A stretch of DNA of 64,000 bases from Bacteroidaceae bacterium (GCA_017466065.1 JAFTUV010000009.1:62001-126000), one strand, 5' to 3'. Shown: positions 35,260 to 44,564, counted from the first letter of the stretch. The notes: generated by a model from the sequence alone, not told the origin. Translations and numbers: made by a program.

Positions 35260-35975
35260 TTTATATAAAAAAGATAACCAACGAAAAACAGATATCAGAA
35301 CGTTTGGAATATCCATATAATATTCCTGCAATTCGAAACTTAAACGAATTTGAATTCAATAGTAATGTTACCTTTATTATTGGCGAGAATGGTGCTGGTA
35401 AATCCACTTTAATTGAAGCTATTGCAATACGTGCAGGCTTTAATCCAGAGGGAGGGAGCTTGTTCTTAAACTATCAAACACAGGACACTCACTCCACCTT
35501 GTATCGCGATATTAAATTAACGAGAGGGGCTATTAGGAATAAAGATGGGTATTTTTTAAGAGCAGAAAGTTTTTATAATATCGCAACTGAAATCGATAGA
35601 ATAACAGATGGATTTAAATTATTAAAAAATTATGGTGGTGCACTACACAAGCGTTCCCATGGAGAAGGCTTTCTTGGAGTTGTATTAAATAGACTATCCG
35701 GCAATGGCTTATATATTTTTGATGAACCAGAATCTGGATTATCATTATCAAGCATTTTTAAATTGATTGTAAAAATAAAAGAGTTAGAAAAAAACAATTC
35801 CCAATTTATAATTGCGACACATTCACCAATTTTACTTGCATACCCTGGTGCTGAAATATACAAAATAACAAACTACGGTTTGGAGCTTACAAACTATGAA
35901 AATACAGAACAATTTTGTTTTACTAAGTATTTTATATTAAATTATAACAAAATAATCAACGAGCTATTGAGATAA
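35256..35975 (+). CDS. AAA/ABC-type ATPase (COG3910-like)
   Basis: The 239-residue protein is a stand-alone nucleotide-binding domain related to SMC/RecF ATPases. It has Walker A GENGAGKST (residues about 43-51), a signature-like RSHGEGFLGVVLNRL, Walker B LYIFDEPE followed by SGLS, and the switch histidine in IIATHSPILLAYP. The N-terminal YPYNIPAIRNLNEFEFNSN is typical of the COG3910 group. There is no membrane segment or coiled-coil arm. It is translationally coupled to the two small proteins. Many such single-domain ATPases occur in defence or conflict loci, but no activity can be assigned. Confidence 0.85.
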   Translation: MIYIKKITNEKQISERLEYPYNIPAIRNLNEFEFNSNVTFIIGENGAGKSTLIEAIAIRAGFNPEGGSLFLNYQTQDTHSTLYRDIKLTRGAIRNKDGYFLRAESFYNIATEIDRITDGFKLLKNYGGALHKRSHGEGFLGVVLNRLSGNGLYIFDEPESGLSLSSIFKLIVKIKELEKNNSQFIIATHSPILLAYPGAEIYKITNYGLELTNYENTEQFCFTKYFILNYNKIINELLR

Positions 35976-35983
35976 ATACAATA

Positions 35984-37546
35984 ATGATGGTTATACAAAT
36001 AATACAACTGCTATATTTTTTAACCCTATTTATATTTGCAACATTCTTATATAGCTCTCAAATGACGGATACACTGATACTGCCAAAATGGTTATATACA
36101 TTAGGTCTTGTTACTGTTGGCAATATGATTGGATGTATTATCGTATTATTAAAGAAACAAATAAAAATATATGAGAAATATTTGATTATAGCAGTGGTAT
36201 TTATTTGTTTTTGCCAATCTATTTATGCAATAATTCAAGTATTTCAATTTGAAACTCCACCTCAAATTGTTGGAGGATTTGATAATCCGGCAGGTTTGGC
36301 GGCATGTTTAAGCATAAGTACTCCTTATTGCCTCTACCTCATACAAATAAGTAAAAAGAGCTTCTATAAACTATTATCGCTTTCTTTATTTGCTATTATA
36401 TGCACCGCTTTAATACTTTCAGGATCTCGGTCGGGAATAATCGCAGGAATATTTGTTCCATGCTCCGTTTGGTTTTTTAATAAAAAGCATAGGAAGTGGT
36501 TACAATGGTTGTTTCTCTGTTTCTGTATAGCCCTTTTACCGATAATGTATTTTATAAAAAAAGATTCTGCAGATGGACGTTTATTGATACTATGCAGTGC
36601 TTGGGAAATGATTAAGAAGCACCCGATAATAGGCTATGGTTTTAATGGCATTTCTGCGCATTATATGGATTTTCAAGCAGAATGGTTGACAAAAAATTCA
36701 AACAATAATATTTCTTTATTAGCAGACAATGTAAAACACGTATTCAATGATTTTTTTGCAATATGTATATGTTTCGGAATAATAGGATTGATTATATTAT
36801 GTATATTCATCGGTCTTATGATACATTGTTATAAAAAATCACCATCAAGCATCGGAATGTATGCACTTATCTCTATTGCAACAATAGGTGTCTTAGGAGC
36901 CTTTTCTTATCCATTATACTATCCTTTTACTTGGATTATAATTGCGATAAATAGTTATATACTAATACACAAAGCATATAAATTTCATTTTATCAAAAGA
37001 GACATAATCAAATATCCATTTATTATTATATTATTTTTCCTTTCTTCAATTGTACTTTATCGTATAATTAAACGAATATCAGCAGAAAAAGAATGGTACA
37101 AGATCGCCTATATAACTTTTAAAAATAATACATTTATATCAAAATATGACTCTTTGATGTCTATATTTGGAAATAACCCATATTTTCTATATAACTACTC
37201 TGTAAAATTATATCTTTATGAAGATTATAATAGATCTCTTGAAACTGCGTTGATATGTAGAAAATACTGGGCTGATTATGATTTAGAGCTACTATTAGGT
37301 GATTTATATCAAAAACAATATCAATACAATAATGCAATCCTTCATTATTCTAAAGCGCAAAAAATGTGTCCAAATCGCTTTATTCCACTATATAAACAAT
37401 TTTTAATTTACAAAATAAATTGCGATACTAACAATTTAATCAATGTAGGCAATATCATATTAACCAAAAGTATTAAAGTTCCTTCAAAACAAATTGATAA
37501 TATAATTAAAGATGTAACAAATAAACTTACAGATATAAATAAGTAA
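35984..37546 (+). CDS. O-antigen ligase/polymerase-like membrane protein with C-terminal TPR
   Basis: The 520-residue protein has 10-12 hydrophobic helices. The large periplasmic loop carries IGYGFNGISAHYMDFQAEWL and GSRSGIIAGIF resembles the RSG-type motif of Wzy_C ligases. A soluble tail of about 150 residues contains TPR-like helices (DLELLLGDLYQKQYQYNNAI, LHYSKAQKMCPNRFIPLY). Proteins of this form attach or polymerise glycans or act on secreted proteins in Bacteroidota; here it closes the six-gene cassette, 8 nt after the ATPase gene. A role in modifying or displaying the cluster's lipoproteins is an inference. Confidence 0.75.
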   Translation: MMVIQIIQLLYFLTLFIFATFLYSSQMTDTLILPKWLYTLGLVTVGNMIGCIIVLLKKQIKIYEKYLIIAVVFICFCQSIYAIIQVFQFETPPQIVGGFDNPAGLAACLSISTPYCLYLIQISKKSFYKLLSLSLFAIICTALILSGSRSGIIAGIFVPCSVWFFNKKHRKWLQWLFLCFCIALLPIMYFIKKDSADGRLLILCSAWEMIKKHPIIGYGFNGISAHYMDFQAEWLTKNSNNNISLLADNVKHVFNDFFAICICFGIIGLIILCIFIGLMIHCYKKSPSSIGMYALISIATIGVLGAFSYPLYYPFTWIIIAINSYILIHKAYKFHFIKRDIIKYPFIIILFFLSSIVLYRIIKRISAEKEWYKIAYITFKNNTFISKYDSLMSIFGNNPYFLYNYSVKLYLYEDYNRSLETALICRKYWADYDLELLLGDLYQKQYQYNNAILHYSKAQKMCPNRFIPLYKQFLIYKINCDTNNLINVGNIILTKSIKVPSKQIDNIIKDVTNKLTDINK

Positions 37547-37558
37547 AATTACACATTA

Positions 37559-37606
37559 TATGGGCCCCGAGGCACTTATCACACTGCGCGACAGTTGCCG
37601 ATAGTT
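37559..37606. repeat. Right copy of the wbqC-terminus direct repeat (wbqC relic)
   Basis: The segment encodes MGPEALITLRDSCR followed by TAG, which is the WbqC C-terminus with one amino-acid change and two synonymous changes relative to 32385-32432. The pattern shows it came from a functional, diverged wbqC and not from a fresh duplication. It bounds the AT-rich cassette on the right. Confidence 0.9.
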
Positions 37607-37682
37607 ACCTAAAATTCCATCGGCGATAAAATTTCACAATGGCACAGCATTAAAGCCACGTACCATATTGCCAATCCATACA

Positions 37683-37737
37683 TTAACAATTTTTAACAGC
37701 CGGGGGGGTAATTGCTCAACCTTTTAACTTATCTTTG
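37683..37737 (+). promoter_or_regulatory. G7-type promoter, copy A
   Basis: Two TTAAC boxes 10 bp apart (37683-37687, 37693-37697), a run of seven G (37702-37708), then 21 nt to TATCTTTG (37730-37737). The G run takes the place of the -33 TTTG. Copies B and C elsewhere in the window preserve the 21-nt spacing exactly. The barrel gene ATG is 45 nt downstream. Confidence 0.7.
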
Positions 37738-37781
37738 TTTAGGAGATACAACATTACTTTTTTACTTAAAAACCAACCACT

Positions 37782-38483
37782 ATGAAAAAAGCCCTTTTTA
37801 TATTCTTTATCTTTATCGGTAGTATTAATGTGTGTACGGCACAAAATTTAGAGGAGGTTGTCTACTTAAAGAACGGCAGTATTATACGTGGTGTTATTAT
37901 GGAACAAGTCCCGGGAGAAACACTAAAAATTGAAACAAAAGATGGCAATGTCTTTGTCTACCAAATGAATGAGGTGGAAAAGATAACAAAAGAGACACCC
38001 CTTAAAAAAGATGATGATTTTTCATTAGGAGCCGGGAATAAACGCGGTTATAAAGCATTTATAGATGCAGGTTATACTTTTGGTATTGGTGACTTTAAGG
38101 AGGACAGATTAGAAATTACAACCTCACACGGTGTGCAAATAAACCCTTATGTATATATCGGTGGAGGCGTCGGTGCAAATTATTGGATTGATTCCGAACT
38201 ATTTTCCGTTCCTGTTTTTTTTAACAGCCGCATTAACTTCATAAATAAGCAAATATCACCCTATTTAGATATAAAAGCCGGATACTCATTTTTTGATGTA
38301 GAAGGTTTATATATCGCACCGTCTTTCGGATGCAAAATATGGCACTTTAATGTAAGCATTGGATATACTATACAAAGAACCAAAGTCGAGTGGTATTATT
38401 TTACTCTATATGATAGTGGTTACTATACTACTACAAATGAAAATCTAAACGGAATAAATTTCAAATTGGGATTCGAATTTTAA
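37782..38483 (+). CDS. Secreted beta-barrel-like protein with an N-terminal SH3-like strand motif
   Basis: The 233-residue protein has a Sec signal peptide (cleavage near VCTAQ). Next comes a motif common in Bacteroidota surface proteins, VVYLKNGSIIRGVIMEQVPG with KIETKDGNVFVY and EVEKITKE. The remaining ~170 residues alternate aromatic and polar residues in strands (YKAFIDAGYTFGIGDF, YVYIGGGVGANYW, YIAPSFGCKIWHFNVSIGY) and end in an aromatic residue (GFEF), as outer-membrane barrels do. It is monocistronic, driven by promoter copy A and closed by a strong terminator. Function unknown. Confidence 0.7.
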   Translation: MKKALFIFFIFIGSINVCTAQNLEEVVYLKNGSIIRGVIMEQVPGETLKIETKDGNVFVYQMNEVEKITKETPLKKDDDFSLGAGNKRGYKAFIDAGYTFGIGDFKEDRLEITTSHGVQINPYVYIGGGVGANYWIDSELFSVPVFFNSRINFINKQISPYLDIKAGYSFFDVEGLYIAPSFGCKIWHFNVSIGYTIQRTKVEWYYFTLYDSGYYTTTNENLNGINFKLGFEF

Positions 38484-38500
38484 TTTATAAGCAAAATGCC

Positions 38501-38543
38501 ATAATATCCCCCAAGCCTTCACAAAGGCTCTGGGGGATATTAT
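38501..38543 (+). terminator. Long terminator hairpin after the barrel gene
   Basis: An 11-bp outer stem (ATAATATCCCC / GGGGATATTAT) continues into GCCTT...AAGGC with a small internal loop. It lies 18 nt after the stop codon of the 37782-38483 gene and is nearly symmetrical, so it could work in both directions. Confidence 0.75.
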
Positions 38544-38554
38544 GTTTATAAGAC

Positions 38555-38584
38555 CTACTCACGCATCTGCCCGTTGCTTTTTAT
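38555..38584 (-). pseudogene. Relic of the proA 3' end
   Basis: Read on the minus strand this encodes IKSNGQMRE and a TAG stop, against [12 protein letters not shown] at the end of proA (44702-44731). Over 31 bp (38554-38584 versus 44701-44731) 28 bases agree. Upstream codons show no further similarity. Like the wbqC relic, it seems derived from a diverged but functional homologue. It marks the left edge of the blaI-blaR-MG2 cassette. Confidence 0.75.
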
Positions 38585-38667
38585 TACTGTCGACAAATAT
38601 TGTGCCGCTTACCCATCAATTACTAATAATGAAAGTTAAAAAAACAGGTTCGGCACATTTTTAATTT

Positions 38668-38706
38668 CTAAAAGTTTAGATTTCTAAAAACTTCGTAATA
38701 TATTTG
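38668..38706 (+). promoter_or_regulatory. Promoter and probable BlaI operator
   Basis: TATATTTG (38699-38706) is a good -7 box. Just upstream, CTAAAAGTTTAG (38668-38679) is a dyad with 5-bp arms, and a second CTAAA half-site lies at 38684-38688. Position and symmetry fit autoregulation by the BlaI-type repressor encoded next. Confidence 0.55.
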
Positions 38707-38732
38707 TCGCAACAGAAAAAAACGACACATAT

Positions 38733-39110
38733 ATGAGCAAAAAGAAATTCGACACACTCACAAAAGCCGAAATGCAGGTGATGAACGCCCTGTGGGAAAT
38801 GCCCGACGGCGGTTGCATACACGATATTATCGCACGATATCCTGTGCCAAAGCCTGCCTATACAACAATATCCACATTCCTTAAAATATTGTTGAACAAA
38901 GGGTTTGTCGATTTTCGCAAGCTCGCCGGCAAGACACACACATACTACCCGCTTGTGAGCAAGGATGAATATACCAACCAAGTGATGAGCGAGGTTAAGG
39001 AGTCGTTCTTCGGCGGTTCGGGAAGGGAGCTTGTGAAATTCTTTGTCGAGAAGGAGCAATTGAGCGAACAGGAGATAAAGGAGCTGTTGGAGATTATACA
39101 GAAACAATAA
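38733..39110 (+). CDS. blaI: BlaI/MecI/CopY-family repressor
   Basis: The 125-residue protein has the N-terminal winged helix of the Penicillinase_R family (LTKAEMQVMNALWEMPDGG, then YTTISTFLKILLNKGFVDF with the recognition helix) and a C-terminal dimerisation helix pair. It is followed 3 nt later by a membrane metallopeptidase sensor. In the paradigm the sensor inactivates the repressor by proteolysis. In Bacteroidota these pairs rarely control a beta-lactamase, and none is present here; the likely target is its own operon with the MG2 protein. Confidence 0.9.
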   Translation: MSKKKFDTLTKAEMQVMNALWEMPDGGCIHDIIARYPVPKPAYTTISTFLKILLNKGFVDFRKLAGKTHTYYPLVSKDEYTNQVMSEVKESFFGGSGRELVKFFVEKEQLSEQEIKELLEIIQKQ

Positions 39111-39113
39111 CAG

Positions 39114-40613
39114 ATGGGCGCATTCCTTAATATATATATACTCAAATGGGCATTCTGCCTTGCCGCGCTATACACCCCTTTCACACTGCTGTTGCGCAAG
39201 GAGACATTTGCTTCGCTCAACCGCAAACTGCTGTTGGGCACGGTGATTGCATCGGCACTTCTGCCACTGTTGGTTATTCGTTTCACGGTGGAGGTGGAAG
39301 CACCTGCAAACATTCTCACAGACAACGGCAACATTGCAACAATCGCACTGCAAACTGCCGACAATATTACAGTGTGGGAAAAGGGTGTTATTGCAATATA
39401 CTTCACCGGATTTATTTTGAGCCTATTATGGACAATCGCAGGTGCTGCAAAAAGCATTGGTGCCATAAATCGTGGAACGCTGTGGATAGAAAAACGGAAG
39501 AACGCCACCATATATTGTCACGCCAATGAAACAGCCCCTTTCAGCTGGTTCAGTCACATTGTAATCTCGGAGAGCGACTACAACGAGTGTGGGAAAGAAA
39601 TTCTGCTGCACGAGGAGGGACACATACTCCACAAACACTCTTGGGACATACTGTTGCTTGCCACCGTGAAATGTATCCAGTGGTTCAACCCCTTCATCTA
39701 TATGCTCACAAACGACATAAAGGAGATACACGAATATGAGGCCGACAAATATGTGATAGAGCACTGCGACAATGCACGCAACTACCAACTGCTCATTCTC
39801 AAAAAAGCGGCGAGCAGCATAGGCACGCAACTTATCAACCGGTTCGGAGAGAGCAACGTACGCAAACGAATTATAATGATGGCACGCTCAGAATCGAGCA
39901 AGGTACGCTGCGCCAAATGGCTCTATCTTGCACCCGTCGCTTCGTTGCTTATGTTGCTGTTCGCAGAGCCGCAATATATTTACAGCCACAGAGAGGCAGC
40001 AGAAATAACACCATTGACCGAGGCAACAAAAGAGGCTGCAATCACAGAGAACCGACAAACAACCACTGTGCCTGCAACTGTACAAAGGAGAAAAACAATC
40101 GTGGCCGTTAAGCCATCGGCAGCATCGCTGCCCACCGACACTGCAACGGCACCGGCAGCAATAGAAGAGATTGCGACAACCGCACCGGAAGCAAACAATG
40201 CCGAAACTGCAATAAAATATGCAAGCGAAACATACTACGAATATATAAGCCTGCAAAGTGACGGCACAACAGCCGAGATTACAAAAAGCGATATAAGAAA
40301 ATGCAGCGTGCGGGCATCGTTCATCACCGACAACAACGGACAGGCCGGCGATATTGCCATAAAAGGGTGCGACCTCTCCATAAAAGCCGACAACGGAAAT
40401 ATTACCGAAAAAATTGAAACTATACGCTCGGCTATGATTACTGCCACCGAAGAGTATATAAAATCGAAAGAGTGGGCCGCCGCCATAATCGACGGCGAGA
40501 AGGCTAATACCATATACGAAGCACACATAATATATCACCACGACGAAAGAGATGCACAACAGGCAAAAGGCTTCGGCCGACCGATGCTTGTAGGTTCAAC
40601 CCCGATAAACTAA
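39114..40613 (+). CDS. blaR1: BlaR1/MecR1-type M56 membrane metallopeptidase
   Basis: The 499-residue protein has four transmembrane helices in the first ~280 residues. The zinc motif is HEEGH (ILLHEEGHILHKHSWD, near residue 165) with the third ligand region EIHEYEADKYVIE. A periplasmic C-terminal half is rich in Ala/Thr/Glu, and I see no penicillin-binding SxxK sensor domain, so the signal it detects is not an obvious beta-lactam. It lies between blaI and the MG2 protein gene, spaced by 3 and 7 nt, forming one operon. Confidence 0.88.
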   Translation: MGAFLNIYILKWAFCLAALYTPFTLLLRKETFASLNRKLLLGTVIASALLPLLVIRFTVEVEAPANILTDNGNIATIALQTADNITVWEKGVIAIYFTGFILSLLWTIAGAAKSIGAINRGTLWIEKRKNATIYCHANETAPFSWFSHIVISESDYNECGKEILLHEEGHILHKHSWDILLLATVKCIQWFNPFIYMLTNDIKEIHEYEADKYVIEHCDNARNYQLLILKKAASSIGTQLINRFGESNVRKRIIMMARSESSKVRCAKWLYLAPVASLLMLLFAEPQYIYSHREAAEITPLTEATKEAAITENRQTTTVPATVQRRKTIVAVKPSAASLPTDTATAPAAIEEIATTAPEANNAETAIKYASETYYEYISLQSDGTTAEITKSDIRKCSVRASFITDNNGQAGDIAIKGCDLSIKADNGNITEKIETIRSAMITATEEYIKSKEWAAAIIDGEKANTIYEAHIIYHHDERDAQQAKGFGRPMLVGSTPIN

Positions 40614-40620
40614 CCGCAGT

Positions 40621-43600
40621 ATGATAAAAAATTTATTTACCGGAATATTAATTCTTGCTTGTGCAACCGCCATTGCACAGGAAAAGAACGACAGCACCCT
40701 GCGCAACCCCCTCGACAATCTTATTGTACGCTCCATCATAAAGCAAAATCTTTTCCCCGAAGAGCGTGTCTATCTGCACTTCGACAACAACAGCTACTAT
40801 TTGGGCGAGACAATGTGGTTCAAGGCATATATCACAAGCGGCACACAAGACACGCCCACAAACATAAGCCGCGTGCTATATGTGGAGCTTGTGGCACCCG
40901 AGGGTTATGTGGTGCGCACACAAAAATACAAGATAGACAGCGAAGGAAGCTGCCACGGCTCTTTCGAACTGAACAACCAACTGCTGTCGGGATACTACGA
41001 GGTGCGCGCCTACACAAGGTATATGCTCAACCGCGGGAAAGAGTGCATATTCAGCCGTGTATTGCCCATATTCGACAGGGTGAACAACGGCGACTACACT
41101 TTTCGCAATATGCTCGACCGCCGAAGAGCCTTCCTTGTGGATGTTGAAAAGGACAGTAGCGTTACAGGGCTCGACAGAGAAGTAAAATGGGAGAATGGCC
41201 GGCTCCCCGGGTGCGACATAAAATTCTACCCCGAAGGCGGTCATCTGCTCGAAGGCGTAGAAACCCGCGTAGCCTATGAGATATTCGGCAACGACGGAAT
41301 AAACAGCGAGAAAAGCATAACCATTCTTGCCAACGGCAAAGAACTCCTCACGGCAACTCCCGAACATTTAGGCAAAGGAACCTTTCGGTTAACTCCCCGA
41401 AAAGGGGTAAAATACACCGCCCGCATAGGTGACGACAAAAAGAAATACCCCCTGCCAAAAGCCGAAGAAACAGGAGTGGCAATCACCCTCGACTACAACA
41501 ACAGCAGCACCATCGGCATTTCCGTAAAAAGCACCATTGCCGACTCTTTGGAGCTCGGATGCGCCGTGCTTCATCGTGGAAAAGCCAATTTCTACGAGCG
41601 TTTCTACTCGAACGAACGTAACATATATTTTGCCATAGACAGAAACACGCTGCCCGAGGGAGTAAACCGCGTAATACTGTTCGCAGGTGAAGGAATACCC
41701 CTTGCCGAGAGAATGTTCTTCGTCACACACGACGAAACACTCGACGAGGACCGCTCCACCGCACGGCTCACGGTAAAAAGCAACGGCACCACTCCCGACA
41801 GGCTGCAAACAAAGCCTCACGAAAAAATAACTTTGAGCATAGAGCGTGAGGATGGGGCACCCATCGTCGGCGGTAATTTCTCACTCTCGGTGACCGACGG
41901 CGACACACCTCTGAAAACATCGTACAACTATAACATATACACTTATATGTTGCTTGGCAGCGAAGTAAAAGGCTACATCCCCGACGCGGCACGTTACTTC
42001 GACCCCGCAAACAAGAACCGCACAGATGAGCTCGACCTTGTTATGCTCACACACGGCTGGACATCGTACGATTGGAACAAGCTATGCAACAGGTTTGCCG
42101 ACCTTGCCGAGCCCATAGAGAAAGGAATAACCATAAAGGGACGATTCATTAAAAAGAAGCCCAACCGCAGAATAGGAAAGCTCGATAAATACAAGGTCAC
42201 CAACATCCCCAACAGCAAAGTAAAATTCGAAATAACCTATCGCGACAGCATTGTTACCACATACGACTTTACCACCGATGAAAAGGGGGAATTCCGGCTG
42301 AACACAGAGGATTTCTATGGCAAGAAGGTGGCACGACTCACCCCCACGCTCAACACCCTCTCATCGGCCGACAGCATATTCACATTCAACCTCGACCGTT
42401 ATTTTTCTCCCGCAATGCGCCTATACAGCTATTGGGAGCGCAACACCGGGAAAGCACTCACCGAGGAGAAGCTGAAAGAAGAGAAAGAAGAGATTATAAA
42501 GATTAACCCATTCGAATATCTGCTCACACAGGTGGAGGTTGTATCGAAAAAGAAGCGCAGCAGCAACTACCGCCCTCCGCGAAGCGAAATGCGCCTCGAT
42601 TTTCTCGATGAATGGGAGTATGCACAGGATGTAACCTACCTCACCAACCGCATAGACCCGTGGGACCCGACGGGCTACCTCACAAGCAGACACAATGAAC
42701 AAAGTTTTATGAATGGAACATTTAACAGGTCTAATCCCTACGGCATAAAACAATATTCGCTTGGCGAGCCCACACTATCATCGTTCGACCTCAGTGTAAT
42801 GAGCGGCAACCATTATGGAGGTGGCGGGAACGGAGTTGTGGTCGATATTTATGGAGGAGCAATGAGCAAAATACGCCAATCGGGCAGTTTCCTCATACAG
42901 GACCCGGCCTACCGCAACACTCTCACCGCAGTCGATATTCTGCGCAGTGCATTCTGGCGGCACAATCTCAATTGGTGCTACTGGATACAGGGTATGGTGC
43001 TCGACGGTGAGTACCACACCGACAGCATTCCACGCAGCGACAAAGACTACACCGGCGGCGTAAACATTGCCAAGATGCTTAACTTCAAGGAGATTATAAT
43101 ACGTTCCGACGAAAAGACCCGCAGACTCTACACAGGAGGGGGAGAGCAGGCAAACAACAAAAAAAGCATAAATACATACGATTACTCACACTTCTACCAC
43201 TCGTTCACAGGAAAGACCGGAATACCGCCAAGGAATTGGAACATCGACGATGCGCCCGATGCAATCATATTCGAACAAAGGAGCAAGGCCGCACAGGACG
43301 ACAAAATGCCCAACTACGTTGCCTGCTTCATACCCAACAACGAAAAAGACGAGGCAAGCGGAATAATTCCATCGCTATCGCACAGCAGCAGCACTCGTTA
43401 CACCCTTGTGTACGGATACACCGAGAGCAAGCAATTCTATACCCCCGATTACAGCAACCTGCGCCCCGACAGCAACCTGTGCGACTATCGCCGCACTCTT
43501 CTGTGGGTACCGCAAGCAAGGAGCAAGAATGGAAAGATAGAAGTTGAGCTATTCAACAATACCACCGCAAGGAACATTAACGTAGATGTTGAGGGGTATG

Positions 43601-44550
43601 CCGATGGAACCTATTACAGCACCGACAGCACAATGTTCACACGCCTCGCAAACGACCGAGTGAAGCTGACGGCCGAGGCGCAACGCTCCATAAAGCCAAT
43701 AACAGGCATAGATACTCCCGAACTGCTTGCCCACTGTTTCCTGAAAAACGAAGAGGGACGCAAACTTTATCGCGACAAGGAGTATAAAGAGGCCTTCCGT
43801 CTATTCAGTGAGGCAGCATCGCTCGGCTACCCCGATGCTATATTCAACCGTGCCGTGTGCCTTATGTTGGGGCAAGGGACCGAAAAGGACAGCATCGAGG
43901 GCTTCCGCAATTTCCGCAAAGCAGCCAATATGGGCAACAAACAGGCACTGCACAACCTCGCAAGCTGTTATATGCACGGAGTGGGCACACCCAAGAACGA
44001 CTCGCTCGCAATAAAATATTACACCCTGTCGGCCGAGAATGGTTACGCCGCATCGCAAACAATACTCGCCGACTGCTATATGAAGGGTGTGGGGGTTAAA
44101 CAGGATAGTGCCACCGCATACAACTGGTACACAAAGGCTGCCGAGCAGGAAGAACCGGTTGCTCTCTTCACTCTTGCCGAAATTATGGAGAAAGAGGATA
44201 TTGCCGCCGGATTAAGCAAACGCAAACTGCGCAAACGCCCCACAGGCGACTACTACACTCGCGCAGCAAAAGCCGGACACACACAGGCACAATTCAAGCT
44301 GGCACAATTCCACGAGAAGGGAATATATGTGAAAAAGAGCCGTAAAAAAGCCTTCCATTGGTACTACGAGGCCGGGAACAAACTACATCCGGAAGCCATA
44401 GAGCGCGTAGCATACTGTTACGAAAAGGGAAGGGGTACAAAGAAGAATGAATTTGCAGCGGCACGCTGGTACCGCCTTGCCGAAAAGCACGGCAGTGAGC
44501 TTGCAAAGAGAAAAATGGAGTGGTACAATGCGTTCCGCTTCTTCGAATAA
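40621..44550 (+). CDS. Large MG2-domain surface protein with C-terminal Sel1 repeats
   Basis: The 1309-residue protein has a signal peptide (ATAIAQ). The N-terminal ~420 residues are macroglobulin MG2-like: ERVYLHFDNNSYYLGETMWFKAYI and SGYYEVRAYTRYML are the standard Bacteroidota signature. A long middle part, with a carboxypeptidase-like fold and a plug-like TonB-receptor segment (near residues 720-800), follows. The last ~270 residues are Sel1-type repeats (GYPDAIFNRAVCLMLGQGTE, ALHNLASCYMHGVGTP, ASQTILADCYMKGVGV and more), four to six units. MG2 proteins behind blaI-blaR are common in the order. A Sel1 tail is unusual to my knowledge. It may be a periplasmic or surface sensor scaffold. Confidence 0.8.
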   Translation: MIKNLFTGILILACATAIAQEKNDSTLRNPLDNLIVRSIIKQNLFPEERVYLHFDNNSYYLGETMWFKAYITSGTQDTPTNISRVLYVELVAPEGYVVRTQKYKIDSEGSCHGSFELNNQLLSGYYEVRAYTRYMLNRGKECIFSRVLPIFDRVNNGDYTFRNMLDRRRAFLVDVEKDSSVTGLDREVKWENGRLPGCDIKFYPEGGHLLEGVETRVAYEIFGNDGINSEKSITILANGKELLTATPEHLGKGTFRLTPRKGVKYTARIGDDKKKYPLPKAEETGVAITLDYNNSSTIGISVKSTIADSLELGCAVLHRGKANFYERFYSNERNIYFAIDRNTLPEGVNRVILFAGEGIPLAERMFFVTHDETLDEDRSTARLTVKSNGTTPDRLQTKPHEKITLSIEREDGAPIVGGNFSLSVTDGDTPLKTSYNYNIYTYMLLGSEVKGYIPDAARYFDPANKNRTDELDLVMLTHGWTSYDWNKLCNRFADLAEPIEKGITIKGRFIKKKPNRRIGKLDKYKVTNIPNSKVKFEITYRDSIVTTYDFTTDEKGEFRLNTEDFYGKKVARLTPTLNTLSSADSIFTFNLDRYFSPAMRLYSYWERNTGKALTEEKLKEEKEEIIKINPFEYLLTQVEVVSKKKRSSNYRPPRSEMRLDFLDEWEYAQDVTYLTNRIDPWDPTGYLTSRHNEQSFMNGTFNRSNPYGIKQYSLGEPTLSSFDLSVMSGNHYGGGGNGVVVDIYGGAMSKIRQSGSFLIQDPAYRNTLTAVDILRSAFWRHNLNWCYWIQGMVLDGEYHTDSIPRSDKDYTGGVNIAKMLNFKEIIIRSDEKTRRLYTGGGEQANNKKSINTYDYSHFYHSFTGKTGIPPRNWNIDDAPDAIIFEQRSKAAQDDKMPNYVACFIPNNEKDEASGIIPSLSHSSSTRYTLVYGYTESKQFYTPDYSNLRPDSNLCDYRRTLLWVPQARSKNGKIEVELFNNTTARNINVDVEGYADGTYYSTDSTMFTRLANDRVKLTAEAQRSIKPITGIDTPELLAHCFLKNEEGRKLYRDKEYKEAFRLFSEAASLGYPDAIFNRAVCLMLGQGTEKDSIEGFRNFRKAANMGNKQALHNLASCYMHGVGTPKNDSLAIKYYTLSAENGYAASQTILADCYMKGVGVKQDSATAYNWYTKAAEQEEPVALFTLAEIMEKEDIAAGLSKRKLRKRPTGDYYTRAAKAGHTQAQFKLAQFHEKGIYVKKSRKKAFHWYYEAGNKLHPEAIERVAYCYEKGRGTKKNEFAAARWYRLAEKHGSELAKRKMEWYNAFRFFE

Positions 44551-44564
44551 TAAAACAAGTTTTG

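Noticed and set aside
32433..37558. Integrative element or prophage
   Set aside because: No integrase, relaxase, capsid or replication gene is present in the cassette, so only a passive inserted segment can be supported.
38733..40613. Beta-lactam resistance locus
   Set aside because: The BlaI/BlaR names are by homology only; no beta-lactamase gene is present and the sensor lacks a penicillin-binding domain.
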